Below, piece by piece: positions 33,785-45,883 of a stretch of DNA of 64,000 bases. Origin of the DNA: Oreocharis arfaki (taxonomy: Eukaryota > Chordata > Aves > Passeriformes > Paramythiidae); assembly GCA_013398015.1 (NCBI GenBank), contig VZRR01006626.1, positions 1 through 64,000 of the forward strand. The letters run 5' to 3'. The notes under the pieces were generated by a model. That model saw only the letters and a list, made by a program, of their open reading frames with translations. It did no database searches and had not been told where the DNA came from. How positions within the stretch are numbered: position 1 is the first letter of the stretch; each line of letters opens with the position of its first letter. The position numbers were made by a program, and so were the translations under genes.

Positions 33785-34436
33785 CGGCGCAAAGCGACAA
33801 GCCACGTGAACATCTAACTTGCGCCCTCTCCAGACAGTTTCAATTTAAAGCCCCCTGAATCCCTCTGACCTTCCCTCAAGTGTTCCCCTCACCCAAATAA
33901 TCCTTCACCCTTCCCATACCCCATATCTACAATGTTTTGAAAAGGGGGGATGGAAAAAAGCAATTGATGAAGGGAGAACTAACATTTCCAATTTCATATA
34001 TTTTCCACGAGTGACTTGATCTTTCTGCAATTTTACTATGATTTTTAACAACTGTGTTTAAGATCCTTACAGCGACAACTACCCCAGCTCCCCATGGAAC
34101 CCGGCACTTGTCACCCTGCCACCTTCTAGATATCCCTAATCCGAGCAGCTACCTAGAGACGCTGCCGTGGCCACGGGTGCTGTGGCAATGGGAAAAGTCC
34201 ACTGCATCCAGCATCGCCAGAAGAACTTGAGACTTGTTGAGACTCTAGGAACTCGGGAATGGGGTTGCCTCCTTTTAGGGGCTTTGCCAGTGTTCCCAGT
34301 TGTTTTGTTATCCTTCCGTTGTTTAAAACATTTCCACAATCCTGGACCCTCACTGTAGAAATGGAAAAATGGTCCCTACCTTAATTAGTTCCAAATAAGT
34401 GGGGGAAGCCTCCTTTTAAAACAAGTAACGGGGATA
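33785..34436 (+). other. 3' proviral region without recognisable env
   Basis: 650 bases where env would lie, too short for a full envelope gene and without any clear surface or transmembrane unit. A purine tract GAAAAGGGGGGA at 33939-33950 looks like a polypurine tract, but it lies almost 490 bases before the LTR. Directly before the LTR only AACGGGGATA is found. The frame 34167-34358 has a hydrophobic run at about 34263-34325 (GCLLLGALPVFPVVLLSFRC) that could be the last trace of an envelope membrane anchor. This is speculative. Confidence 0.55.
33939..33950 (+). promoter_or_regulatory. Polypurine-tract-like sequence, displaced from the LTR
   Basis: GAAAAGGGGGGA is a good polypurine-tract candidate for plus-strand priming, but such tracts normally abut the 3' LTR. 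Either it is internal or extra sequence now separates it from U3. Confidence 0.45.
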
Positions 34437-34958
34437 TGCTGCGATGTTTAAGTCCACGGTGCATTCCCCCAAGTTGTTTTAAAAGTGGTCTCCCCCCTCA
34501 CCATGCTAGAAGGTTCCCTTTCCCTCGGTTCCCCACTAGCCCCTGGCTCCCTCTCCCCTCCCCTCCCCTTTTCCATTGGCCCATTTTGTGTCTCCCTTAC
34601 TCCTTCCACCAGCCCCCAGGTTATTGGTTGCTGAGGTTCTGCCCACTCGGGAGCCCTCGGGGAAAAATGTCAGGTGCCTGTTTGCTTGGGCTTTTTGCCT
34701 CTGCTTCTTTTTCAGAGTGATTTGTTTGCAGGCCACATGGGCCCTAAATAAATGGCTTTGGAACCCCATGCAAAGGATGCCTCTTGCCTTTTCTTCTCCG
34801 GACACGTGGAACTGTGTGCGTGTGGCAGCTCGTGCCCAGCAGCGAGGGTGAGACTGTTTGCTTGCGTAGGTGCTAGTGCGGCACCCACCGAAGGGACTTC
34901 GTGAGGGACCCTGTGGGAAAAGTGTGGCTACAGTCCATCATCCCCATGCGCTGCAACA
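34437..34958 (+). repeat. 3' LTR of the provirus
   Basis: 522 bases from TGCTGCGATGTTTAAG to GCTGCAACA, aligned with the 5' LTR along its length. By eye about a tenth of positions differ, many of them CpG to TpG/CpA changes. AATAAA at 34747-34752. Confidence 0.93.
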
Positions 34959-34964
34959 CCCACT
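34959..34964 (+). repeat. Right target-site duplication
   Basis: CCCACT, pairing with CCCACC at 27731-27736 with one transition. CR1 sequence continues from it. Confidence 0.85.
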
Positions 34965-36358
34965 GACTGCAAAAATGGAAACATAACCCCTATTTTTAAA
35001 AAGGAAAATAAGGGAACTACAAAGCGGTCAGTCTCAGCTCAGTGACTGACAAAATCATGGAGCAGATCTTCCCGGAAACTATGTTAAGGCACATGAAAAA
35101 TAAGAAGGTGATTTACAACAGCCAACATGGCTTGACTAAAGGTAAATAGTGTCTAATAAATATGATGGCCTTCTGCTGTGCTTGCAGCTGTGATGGAGGA
35201 GGAAAGAGCAATTGACGTAATCTACCTGGACTTGTGCAAGGCATTTGGCATTGTCCCTTCCAACATCCTTATCTCTAAACTGAAGAGACATGGGTTTGAT
35301 GGATGGATCACTTGGTGGGTAAGTAACTGGCTGGATGGTCACATCAAAAAGGTGTGCTCAATGGCTGGATGTCCAAATGGAGACCAGTGACAAGTAGTAT
35401 GTAGTACTGGGACTAGAGGTGTTTAACATATTTGTCAGTGACATGGACAGTGGGATTGAGTGCACACTCAGCGAGTTTGTCAATGACACCAAAATCTGTG
35501 GTGCAGTTGACACACTGGAGGAAAGGGATGCCATCCAGAGGGACCTGGATGAGAGCTGGGCAGGCATGAGAGATTGGCCTGTGTGAACCTCATGGAGTTC
35601 AACAAGGCCAAATCCAAGGTCCTGTGCCTGGGTCAGGGAAATCTCAAGCACAAGCTGGATGGAGAACAGATCGAGAGCAGCCCTGGGGAGAAGGACTTGG
35701 GAGTGTTGGTGGATTAGGAACTCAACATGTTTTAACAATGTGTACCTAGAGCCCAGAAAGCCTACCATATCCTGGGCTGCATCAAAAGAACCATCATCAG
35801 CAAGTTGAAGGAGGCAATTCTTACCCTCTACTCTGCGCTTGTAAGACACCATTTGGAATACTGGGTCCTGTTCCAGAGCCTCCCACCACAAGAAAGATGT
35901 AAATATTTTGAAGTAAGTCCAGAGGAGGCTATGAAGATGATCAGAGGGCTGAAATACCTCCACTGTGAGGAAAGGTTAGGAGAGTTGGGGTTGTTCATCC
36001 TGGAGAGGAGAAAGCTTTGGGGAGAATGTAAAACAACCTTCCAGTATCTAAAGGAGGCTGACAAGAAGGCTGGAGAGAGACTGTTGGCAAGAACATGAAG
36101 TGAGTGATAGGACAAGCAGGAAAGGCTTTAAGCTGAAAGAGGGTAGATTTAATTAGATATTAGTGAGAAATTCCTTACTTTGAGGGTGGTGAAGCACTGG
36201 AACTGGTTGCCCCATTCCAGGAAGCTTTCAAAACTGGGTTGGATGGGGTTTGAGCAAGCTAGTCTAGTGGGTGGCATCCCTGCCCGTGGCAGGGGGTTTG
36301 GAAGTACATGATCTTTAAGGCCCTTTTCAACCCAAAGCATTCTATTGTTCTATGAGTC
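34959..36358 (+). repeat. CR1 LINE, right part after the provirus, to its 3' end
   Basis: Continues CR1 ORF2 from the integration point. Clear reverse-transcriptase-derived text includes KAFGIVP, the region around TGGATGGTCACATC, and 'GGACCTGGATGAGAGCTGGGCAGGC'. Further on come the 'CTCTACTCTGCGCTTGTAAGACACC' block, then the 3' end pieces 'GGTGGTGAAGCACTGGAACTGG' and 'CAACCCAAAGCATTCTATTG' at about 36325-36358. Stops and indels are frequent. Together with 24664-25068 this gives about 1.8 kb of one CR1 copy, the host site of the provirus. Confidence 0.92.
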
Positions 36359-39300
36359 TGTGAAATGAGAAAAGGAGGACTTGTTCTGTACTCCACTTGC
36401 CACAAGCACACACTTCTTTTATTCATTTCATAAAAAAAAAGGGTACAGGGCTGTGTCTTATTTTCCCACCTTAACAGATTCATGAAGGCAAAGAAGTCAG
36501 CAATCAGAGAGCAGAAGTTAACTAAAATCATCAGGGAGATGGACTGTTGAAAAGGCCAAGCAAATTCAAACCTAGTGGCCCTGCAATCTACTCTTCATTA
36601 GTCTGTGAAATTAACTAGTTTGAACAGTCCTTTTTTTACTGTGTGTACTTTACAGGAGTCAAATCTGTGGCTTCACTACTTAAAGCAGCTATAATGTTGT
36701 GGCTGCATCCAAAGAGAGAGTAAGTTTTGTAGGTTGGGCGTAGTATCTTTATTTAAATCAGCTTTCATCAGGTCTTTTAGCATGTTTTTATTGTGCCTAT
36801 AATTATTAGCACGTATGGAATCCTTTTTCCCTTCAAGCATTAGAACTGAAACAGAGATGAAAATACTGTGTTGAAAAATGTGTTCCTCTTCATAATAAAT
36901 TGAGATAATTCTGGTGGTGGTGACATAATTTAATATATACAGTTTCACCATTGAGTGAATAGTGGTAAGCATGTTCTTTTTGCATGTTTTTGCATGTTGT
37001 TTATTCTAAGCTCAGTGTTTCAATGGGATGAGTATCTAAACTACAGCTGGCCCAGTGCATACTATTTTTCTTCCCCAAATGTCAAGCTTCTGCCCAAAGG
37101 AACTATGCACTGTATTTTCATGTATTACTATGTAAAGTTAGAAAAATGTTTTGGTTGGTTCTATCGAACAAATTGTTCATAATGATCCTGTCCCCCATGG
37201 CAATGTCCAAAAAAAAAAAAAAAANCTAGACAACTTACAATGCATCTAATCATTTTTAGGATAAGAATTGATAGAACTGTGAGAAGAATCACTGAACTGT
37301 TTTCTCTTTCAAAAAAGCTGTCTGCTGTCTGACATCTAATCAACTACTGTAAGTAATCTTGCACAGTGGGAACTACTGTAATATGGCTAAGAAGTAACTT
37401 TCTGATCCAATATATTACAAGGAACTAAAAAACACCCTAAGCCACAAAACCCCCAACAATACCCATCTTTGGCCAAGAATCAAGATATTATCAAATTTTT
37501 TTTACTAAAAATTCTAAAACAATGCACAGCCTCATCCCTTGCTGTCTCTTCTGAAGCTTTTAATGCTCTTCCTAAGATCAGAAGATCAGAATATCTCAGG
37601 AAGGTCATTAACCTCTTTAGGTCTATCCTCACTTGGTAAGCCAGCATTTTTCAATACAATGCAGATTCTCTGTGCAATCACTCAAGGTAAACATTTCTTT
37701 ACCAAAATCAGCATCATCACCATATCTGTCATCAGTCAATACAGCAAAATCTGGGACTGGCACAACATTCGTACCTACTTTTGCCAGTACTGTGGGTTTA
37801 CATGATTATGACTCAGGCTCACCTAGGGACTTTCAGTACAAATTCAGTAAGCTGTTTCTCAAAAACACTTCTTAGTAGTGTAGAAACTTCCATCCTTAAA
37901 TTCTACTGTAAGATGATAGTAAAGACTAGCTGACTAAAACAATTAACATAAATCACAGACACCTCTTCTCTTGATTCCCTCAAACTAAAATACATCTAAA
38001 ACTTGTGACTTCAGACCATATGTTGCAACATTTTTTCTCAAGTAAGATACCAGATTAAAGAAAGTCATGGTAGGATGAGGGTTCTCTAGCTCAGTGTTCT
38101 CCCTTCATCAATGGCTACCAACAGATTTTGAGTTAAAGAACAGGAGAAAGGCGATGAGACCTGTGTAATCTCTCAGCTTTTAATGGACTGTGAGTTGGAT
38201 GATTTTCCAAGTGATTTAAATAAAGTCTTAATTTCTTACAGAACCACCCCACACTAAACCATCTCCCCTCTGATTTCTTTTTTGAATATTGTAAATTTTT
38301 ATTTAAATGTAAAGGTCTGATATTTATTCCATTTCTTGACATTAGTCAGAGCATAGCTGATACAATTAGGTTTGTTCTACACCACTCTGCACTGACTGAT
38401 AGTGAGCTAACACCATATACAATGATATAGAGACAAATATTAAGCCTTGAAAATGTCTGGGAAGATTTATCTTACATTATTTAAGACTACTTTGGCGGTT
38501 TTGATAGTCTCTTTGGAGGTTTCTATAGGTCTAGAATTTCTAGTCGTCCTGAGTTTCTCCATGAATGCTAGTGGGTAATTTGCTATTAAAAGAATGAAAG
38601 GGGTATTTGCATGCATTTATATGTACAAATGCAATACTCCATTAGTGTCCTAGGCTGTTAATCAGAGGCTGCAAAAATTCATTACAAATTGAGTGTTATG
38701 AAAACACTCCCTTGATATAAAATCAAGGGTTCATTTCAACTACCACTAGTATTCATATTTTAAAATAACAGTTAAACAGAACTGTAGAAGAGTAAAATCA
38801 AATAACGTGAAACTAGAAGAGAAAATATGCATGTCCGTGCTTAACTTCCATCCTGTTTTAACAATTAGGCAAGTACCCAATTTGAAATCAGTGGCTAATA
38901 TCTACTTAATGGTAAATGCAGCTTTTAACCCAAATCCAAGTTTATTAATGTTGACATCAGGTTAGTTTAAAGATACAACCCTCTTACTGAAATGAAAATG
39001 TAATTTTCTTTTAAGCGTTACAACTTCAAGAACTGAACTCAAGAAAGGTGGAACCGGTCACTAAAACTCTTGGGCGTATCGAACTTTTTTGAAGGAGAAT
39101 TACTGCATTGTCTAAGTGTTTTTTTGTTATAAGTCATACTTCTGAAACTTTCAGACATGAAAAATTTTCTTAGAAAAGACAGAAAATGTTCAATGTTCAG
39201 GCAGATTACAGTAAAAATAATTAATGTTTTTTCTAAAAAAATAAGTTTTCAATGTGTAGAATACAAACCTGAATTTCTTCCCTACTAAGTCTGGAGCTTT

Positions 39301-41499
39301 GCCAATGAAACTTGCTATAGATTTGCAGATATTTTATGTTATATAAAGTCTTTTGTATGCCTGTCAGCCATGCAAGAGCATTCTATTTTTGTCTGCTCAG
39401 TTACTGTCTGGAGCTGCTAGCTGAGTTTCTCTGCTATACCCTCAGTAAGTGACTACTGATTGTGTGCATGAATGTCTGGCCCTGCAAAATACCAAGAAGG
39501 TATGTTTAGAGGTTTTGCAGCCCACCATAGGGTTGTAGAACTTCTACTACTCGAAGTTGCCAAATGCAACAGATTTCTTTTTTTTTTTAAACTCGGGTGC
39601 AAGTGGAAGCTAGTACTGAAACACTGCATGCTAATGCTAGTGAGCTCTATTAACAGATATAGAGCATTTCAAACAGTACGTACTTGTATTAAGAACTTTT
39701 TCATCAAGTACCAACCTCATAGCAGTACATCTCTCTGAGAAAACTGTAAGTAAGGCCAATGGAATCTCCGCTGATTCAGGAAACTGAAGCCAGCAGGAGG
39801 CTGGTATGGTAGACGTGTCAATTTTTTTTCTGGCATTAGCTTAAAGACACTTCTTTACACTATGTAAAACTTAGAGGTATCCTGAAAATTACACTGTTAA
39901 ATGCCTTAATAGTGCACCAGTTTTCTCAGAGAAGGTGAAAGACAGAGGAAAGTGTGATGGTTATGCTGTGTTCCCATGAAGGTAAAAAGGAAATAAGCTG
40001 TAAGTGATCAGCATTAAGTGGCAGATGGCATGCTAATGTGTTACTGAAACAAAAAATCATCCTTTTAGCAAAAACCACCCCAATTTTGAAATGCAGCATC
40101 ATTATGAAAGTCATTCTCAGAATAAAGGAAAAAACATTTCATCAAAGAACATCTCTTATTACATCCTTGGCTTATGAGAAATGTGTCTCTCATTCAAATA
40201 CTGCTTATTTTCAGTTAGACGCATTCGTTATAATTTCAAGATATCCTGTTTCACATAAATGTTTCTGTCCTTCAACTTCAATTTTTAAAAATTACAACAT
40301 CAAAATAAAAGTTGTGATGCTAGGTGACAGAAAAATTTCTTTAGAAAGAAAATAACTTTTCTGAAATTTTGGGGGAATTTTTATGTTGCTGTATAGATTT
40401 GTGTTTTGCCTTCAGTCTATGTTTTTCTTCTAAGATGAGTCCTGCATTTGGGCCGCAATAAATTTAGTATGCTTGTATCAGCATTGCTTACTGTTGACTA
40501 TTCTAAATCTCTTGGTTTCACAGGAAATCTTTTGCAGATTTTGCATGTTTGTTTATATATTAGTTGGCTATCTTGCTTTTCCAGGTATATAATTTCAGAA
40601 GTTAGAAGAAGCTTAAAGTCCTTTGTTCAAAGTGGGCTTAAAGTGATTTGATAAATATAAGAATAGTAGAGAAGAACAAATGGATGTAAAGCTTGTTTTT
40701 TCCAAAGGGATATTTATCCTCTCTGGACTAGCAATAAAGAAGACTCTTTGTTACAGATACTCACTGGGAAATGGCCTAAGTACAGAACATAAAAATGATG
40801 CTGCTGCATTAAGGCCATCTTTCACACGAGGTTGCAGAACACAGGAGCAAGAAGTAAAAGAGGAGTTTTACAGTACGTCAGCTTCATTCCTTGTATGGAT
40901 AACGTGCTGACTAGGCTTAATTTCTGCCTTTGCAGGAGCCTCAGATATTTGAGCTTTAAATTAGAACCATGGGTAAAAATGCTCAGGGCTCCTTTTCTCT
41001 ATCCAGCTCATTCCAACATAAGGTAAAAATGGGGTCTTATGTTCTTCTCCTTTAAATCTGCTACAAATTCAGTCTCTGGTTTTATTATAAAGTATGGTCC
41101 TTACTCCTTATTATACATAGTTCTGAGCTGCTTGAACATTTTTTTTCCTTAACTCCTCTACTTCACAAGAGGATAAAGGATCTATGTTTCAGTATCTTAG
41201 TGTAAGGGCTGTTTAACTTAAGGATACTCACTTGAGAATGCAGATCATTTTAGATATTTTTATGGATCTCTATCCTAACCTCATTTTTTGTATTTTGATT
41301 ATACAAAAAACAATTACGTAAAATTTGTGCTTTAAATATGCTACAATCCTCTTTTTAATGTCTCCTATTCTGTAGAGGTTTAAAGAATGGGCATCACATC
41401 TCATTGGATTTTGAACTCTACCATTTTTGAAATGATGGCAACTTACTGAGTCATCCAGATTGTCTCCCTAATAAGAAAGAGAGATAGGATGGGGAAACA
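36359..41499. other. AT-rich unique region, no gene seen
   Basis: No repeat family or supported gene. It holds a poly-A run at 37208-37224 next to a single N (37225) and a short perfect hairpin at 38709-38729. Frames up to 105 codons have no recognisable domain. Confidence 0.55.
38709..38729. repeat. Short perfect hairpin
   Basis: CCCTTGAT, five-base ATAAA loop, ATCAAGGG. Eight-base stem. May be chance. Confidence 0.6.
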
Positions 41500-41502
41500 A
41501 GT

Positions 41503-41537
<35 letters not shown>

Positions 41538-41591
41538 NNNNNNNNNNNNNNNNNNNNNNNNNNNNNNCTTCCTTCCTTCCTTCCTTCCTTT
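41500..41591. repeat. CTTT / CCTT microsatellite with internal gap
   Basis: (CTTT)n runs to 41537, 30 Ns fill 41538-41567, and (CCTT)n follows to about 41591. A compound pyrimidine microsatellite whose true length is unknown. Confidence 0.95.
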
Positions 41592-44299
41592 TTATTTTGT
41601 GTTGCACTCACTAAAGTTTGAACATTATTGTTGATATATAGGAGGCAGAGAATGACTTCCTTCTTTTTTTAGAAAAAACGGCTTTGATTTGAGGCTTCAG
41701 ACCTTTCAATATGAAGATGGCAAAAGCAAACAAAAAGTTTTAATCTGTCTGTTACATATCCTTAAAAAAATTATATTGCAATACTAAAACATCTATTTCA
41801 TGTGTTAATACCAATATGTGAAGCCAAGCGTAACAGGATCAGCTGGTGTTTACTGACAGCAGTGTTTTCACGTGATATTAAAAAAAGCCAACCCAAACTA
41901 TTGTGAGCAGTAGGATGTTTTCTACTTTTTGTCTTTGAAAATGGGTTTGTTTACTTTCTCTGTCATGATGCAACATAGAATGAATGGTTGCTTTTAAGAA
42001 GTCAGGAGTCATGCAAATTTACTCCCTGGAAAACATCTCTGCAAAAATATTGTACTATTTCGTACTGATGCCTTTTAGTCTGCCTTTTACTTTGATGTGG
42101 AAAAATTACTGTGTTTTAAAAAAACAACTTGACCTGTAAGGCAACCCTCCATTTTATGCAGAAATGAAATAGGCTTCCATTTCTCCCTGGTTTAATATCT
42201 TGAAGCCAATAAATGAGACTCAAAACTAAATCAGCACTTGAAATAACATTTCTAACTGCAATTAGCAGACAAGTCATGTAGGTGTTTCTGATAGCTCCTT
42301 TTTTCTTTACTATTGAAGCTGTTTATCTACTACCAATGGCAATGAACTGCCTTTCTTAGTGCTTGAAGGCAGAGAAGTTGGACAGAAAAAGCATCCCTGT
42401 GTTTTATTTACCTTTATATTATTTAGTTCATTTTTAAGAGTTTCCTAATTATTTTTTCTGTTTTGCATCCTGCTCCATTTGTAGCACTTCTGATGAATTG
42501 TGCTCATAAGTTACACAGGACAAATGGGTAACTTTTCTTCTTAGCAAGACTTCTTATGTCTGTTTTTATTACAAGAATAAACACTTGGAATCAATGACCT
42601 TGTTGATAATATTTGTTACTTTATGTTTGTTAAAGTCTTTGCATTAGAAACAAAATACAAATTATTTTTCTTTGACTTTACATTATTTTATAAGGCAGTG
42701 TAACCAGGAAAAAATACAGTAGCCACATATTACAGAAATGTCATGGCACTGCAATGTTTCTCAACCTTTCTTGATATCTCTTAGTTATATATTACTTTAA
42801 TTTGGAAAAACACAGGTGGTTTTCTTTTTATAAAGTATTTTTAACTGCCACATCTAGTTTCAGAATTTTTTATACTTCTGGTAACTAGATCTTTGCAAGC
42901 ATTTTCAATATGACTCAGATAAACTTTTTCTCATATCTAATTAGTAAGCAGCAAGGGAAGAGAAAGGTCACTTTACTACTTTGCTCACTTTTCTAGCTTA
43001 ATTTTGTAATCAGGGAAAAGGAATATATTTAATTTTCTGTTTATAGGCAGTTCTGGGAGTCACATTGCAGAGTTTCACTTTACTGTCCCTTAAATATATT
43101 CTCAAGTGGTTAGGCAATCATGCTGAAGAACAATTGTACAAAAAAGTAACCACCTATATGGAAATTTTGGGAATGATTAGTAGTGACCTTGTGCTGAATT
43201 ACAGAGAGGCTAAAGAAAGGCCTTCTGAAAGCAGTGAAAGAGCTCTCAATTTAGATAGAGTTAAAAATGGCTCCAAGAAGCAGGAAATGGAATGTCAGAG
43301 AAATACAAATGAATCTTTCAGCAGTGGATAAACTCCTACAACCAGCCTACAATCTCACTAAGCAGCTTTGAAACAGATTAAACAGAGAAAGAGAGAACAG
43401 CTAAGCTGTAGAGAAGACCACTCCTATAACAAAGGTCTGAGTAAAAGGTCCCTGCATTTCATTCAACCTATACTTAAATGATGAGGGAAAAAGTGAATAC
43501 ACGAGCTTAGCAGGATATACATCTAAATTAATGTTCAACAACAGTGATCATAGTTTTTTTCTATGGATTTGAGAGAAAGGAAACATTTTATGGAGTCTTC
43601 ATCTATTTTGTAAATTCAGCTGTGAAAATTAGCTGCTTCTATCACATAATTGATTTCAGGTTAATAAATGTCTCATTCATTTATGTAAGATTATCAGTTA
43701 ATAATTCTGTACTGATACTGACACTGCACTGTTTATTGAGAAATGCTTATTAACTGCAATGCATATTAAAAACAGAAGTTAAAGTATTATTCTATTATGT
43801 CAGAGGAACATTACTAGATGCTGTTGATAAATATACTTTCGAGAAAGCAAAATAAGCATAAGCTGTTTAAAAAACATTTTTTTATTCTCAAGCTCTTCAA
43901 AAAGAATTTCAAATGTAGCAGTGAGAAATATCAACATGTTTACTAATAAAAAATAGTATTAAATGGAAGAGCAAACTTGTAGGAAAACAAACTTCCAGTT
44001 ATTTCAGGAATTAAGGAAAACTGTCTTCAGCAATAAAGAAGGTGAACAGAGCTGTCAGATCTTTAAGGATTGTTGTTTTAGAACTCAAGATCTCTTGATT
44101 ACTATGTGTAAGGAAGGCAGGAGACCAGCATGCCTAAGTAAAGGCACCTTGGTCAAATCTAGGTGTAAGAAGGAAATGCACAGGAAATGGAATCAGAGAC
44201 ATGTGTTGTATGGAGAATACAGAGATGTTGCCTAGATGTGTAAAGATAAGATCAGAAAAGATAAGGCACAGTTGGAGTTCAGTTGGAGCTGGATTTGGG
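41592..44299. other. AT-rich unique region, no gene seen
   Basis: No repeat or supported coding frame. The 88-codon frame at 43065-43331 is the longest and is unlike any family I know. The stretch about 42130-42290 has the even composition often seen in conserved non-coding DNA, an impression only. Confidence 0.5.
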
Positions 44300-44745
44300 G
44301 ATGTGAAGAATATCAAGAAAGACTTTTACAGGCACGTTGCCCAGAAAAGGATAATTAAAAAAAAAAAAAGTACGCATTCAGGTAGGTAAGTCCAGAGAGC
44401 TGGTACAAACACATTAGTTACAGAAGGCTGAAGTACTTTTTTTGCCACAGCATTCAATAATAATCTCTCTTCCCACATTTTTCAAATTTCCAAACCTCAA
44501 GATAGGAATTTAAGGAATGAAGTCCTTCCTCTCATCCCGGGAGAAGGTTAGGATTGAGACCACCTGAGGAACCTGAACATACAGAAGTTCCTGGGATCTG
44601 ACAACATGTATCACATGGTCCTGAGGGAGGTGGCTGACATAGTTGCTGAGATTTTCTCCATGCTATTTGAAAAGTCATGGCAGTTGGGTCAGTCTCCTGT
44701 GACTGGAAAATGGGAAACATCACATCCAGTATTAAAAAAAAATTT
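44300..44745 (+). repeat. CR1 LINE fragment, plus strand
   Basis: CR1 ORF2 remnants: 'TATCAAGAAAGACTTTTACAGG', 'GTTGCCCAGAAAAGG', 'GGCTGAAGTACTTTTTTTGCC', 'CTGAGGGAGGTGGCTGACATAGTTG', and the 'GAAAAGTCATGGCAGTTGGGTCAGTC' to 'GACTGGAAAATGGGAAACATCAC' block. The last block corresponds to the region where the provirus entered the other CR1 copy. Truncated at both ends and directly followed by a CR1 on the other strand. Confidence 0.85.
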
Positions 44746-44750
44746 AAATT

Positions 44751-44995
44751 TCACAGAATCACAGAACATACTGAGTTGGAAGGGATCCACGAGGATCATC
44801 ACGTCCAACTTCTGGCCCTGAACAACACAATTCCCAAGGAGTCACACTATGTGCGTAAGAACAAATACTTATTCAGTTCTGTCAGGCTAGGTTCTCTGAC
44901 CACTTCCCTGGGGATTCTGTTCCAGTGCTCAACCCTCCTCTGGATAAGAACCTTTTTTTAATACCCAACCTAAACCTCCCCTGACACAACATCAG
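44751..44995 (-). repeat. CR1 LINE 3' end, minus strand
   Basis: On the plus strand it starts TCACAGAATCACAGAACATACTGAGTTGGAAGGGATCC, the reverse complement of a CR1 3' end, and continues through 'TTCCAGTGCTCAACCCTCCTC' and 'CCCAACCTAAACCTCCCCTG'. It meets the plus-strand CR1 at 44745 almost end to end. Confidence 0.9.
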
Positions 44996-45883
44996 GACAC
45001 GTCTGATACTTCTTTCACATTCCTATACCCAGGATCTTCTGCTCCCCTTTGCAAACAGATTTTTTTGTAGAGAAAATGATAATGTACCTTGAAAATATGT
45101 TGCGTGAACAGAAAATACTGTATATGGGTACATATACAATCATTTTGGGTTAGTGCATCCACTACTGCAAATAATTCAAGTAAAACATATGCAAACATAA
45201 AAAAGAAAGGAAATACTTGCAATAGTTTTATTTGTCAAAATACCTGCTCTTCTTTCACTGTTAAAATATTTCAGTGCTCACTGAACAGCTAGGAATTACA
45301 AAGGAAAAATGTAGAGCCTAGTGAAGGGTAGAATTCATAAAAATTAATTAACACTTTAGTCTAACATTTTATTGTAAAGATGAGTAATTTGCACCCAGTA
45401 CACATCGGACTCCGTGTTTTCCAGGGAGTAAAGGTATTCAGACAGTCTGAATTTAGGTTATATTTTCCCCTGCAGTTGAGCATCTTTCTTTCATCCACTG
45501 GAAGACTCTAGACAGTTGACTTAGAATCTAAATATGTTATAACTCCACAGAGTAAGGATGATTCATCCATGTAAGGACCTTACTGTGGCTTTAAATATTA
45601 CCTCAACACTCTCGCCACTAGTCTTCATCTATGAGTAATGTGGACAATACAGTTTGCCTGTTTATATCTTGATGGTCTTGGTGTGGCAGTTTACAGTCTA
45701 AACATTAACACAGGAATGAATTCTTTGAAGCTGTGAAAGTAAAAAGCATATTAAAAGACACGAGGAAAGTATGGAAGCTCATACACCAGTGTGTAAACTA
45801 TAGGATGAATATACCTCCTCAGGACATTAGATGAAAGATTGATATAGACAAGGTAGTCTGAAAATTTTCTTTAAAAGAAACTA
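44996..45883. other. Unique sequence, no gene seen
   Basis: No repeat or coding signal recognised beyond the CR1 edge. Confidence 0.5.

Larger units (their letters stand above)
27737..34958 (+). mobile_element. Betaretrovirus-like (class II, ERVK-type) endogenous provirus
   Basis: A 7222-bp provirus with matched 522-bp LTRs (TG...CA), a TGGCGC primer-binding-type sequence after the 5' LTR, and the order gag, dUTPase-like, protease, reverse transcriptase, RNase H, integrase. A dUTPase-like segment upstream of the protease and a pro frame overlapping pol in the -1 frame both suit betaretroviruses. No recognisable env is present between integrase and the 3' LTR. The LTRs differ by roughly a tenth by eye, so the insertion is not recent. 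NC, pro and pol carry many stops and frameshifts, while gag is open. It lies within a CR1 LINE in the same orientation. Confidence 0.93.

Noticed and set aside
43065..43331. 88-codon plus-strand frame as a host exon
   Set aside because: It has charged, plausible composition but no recognised family, no clear splice context and an ordinary length for chance in this window.
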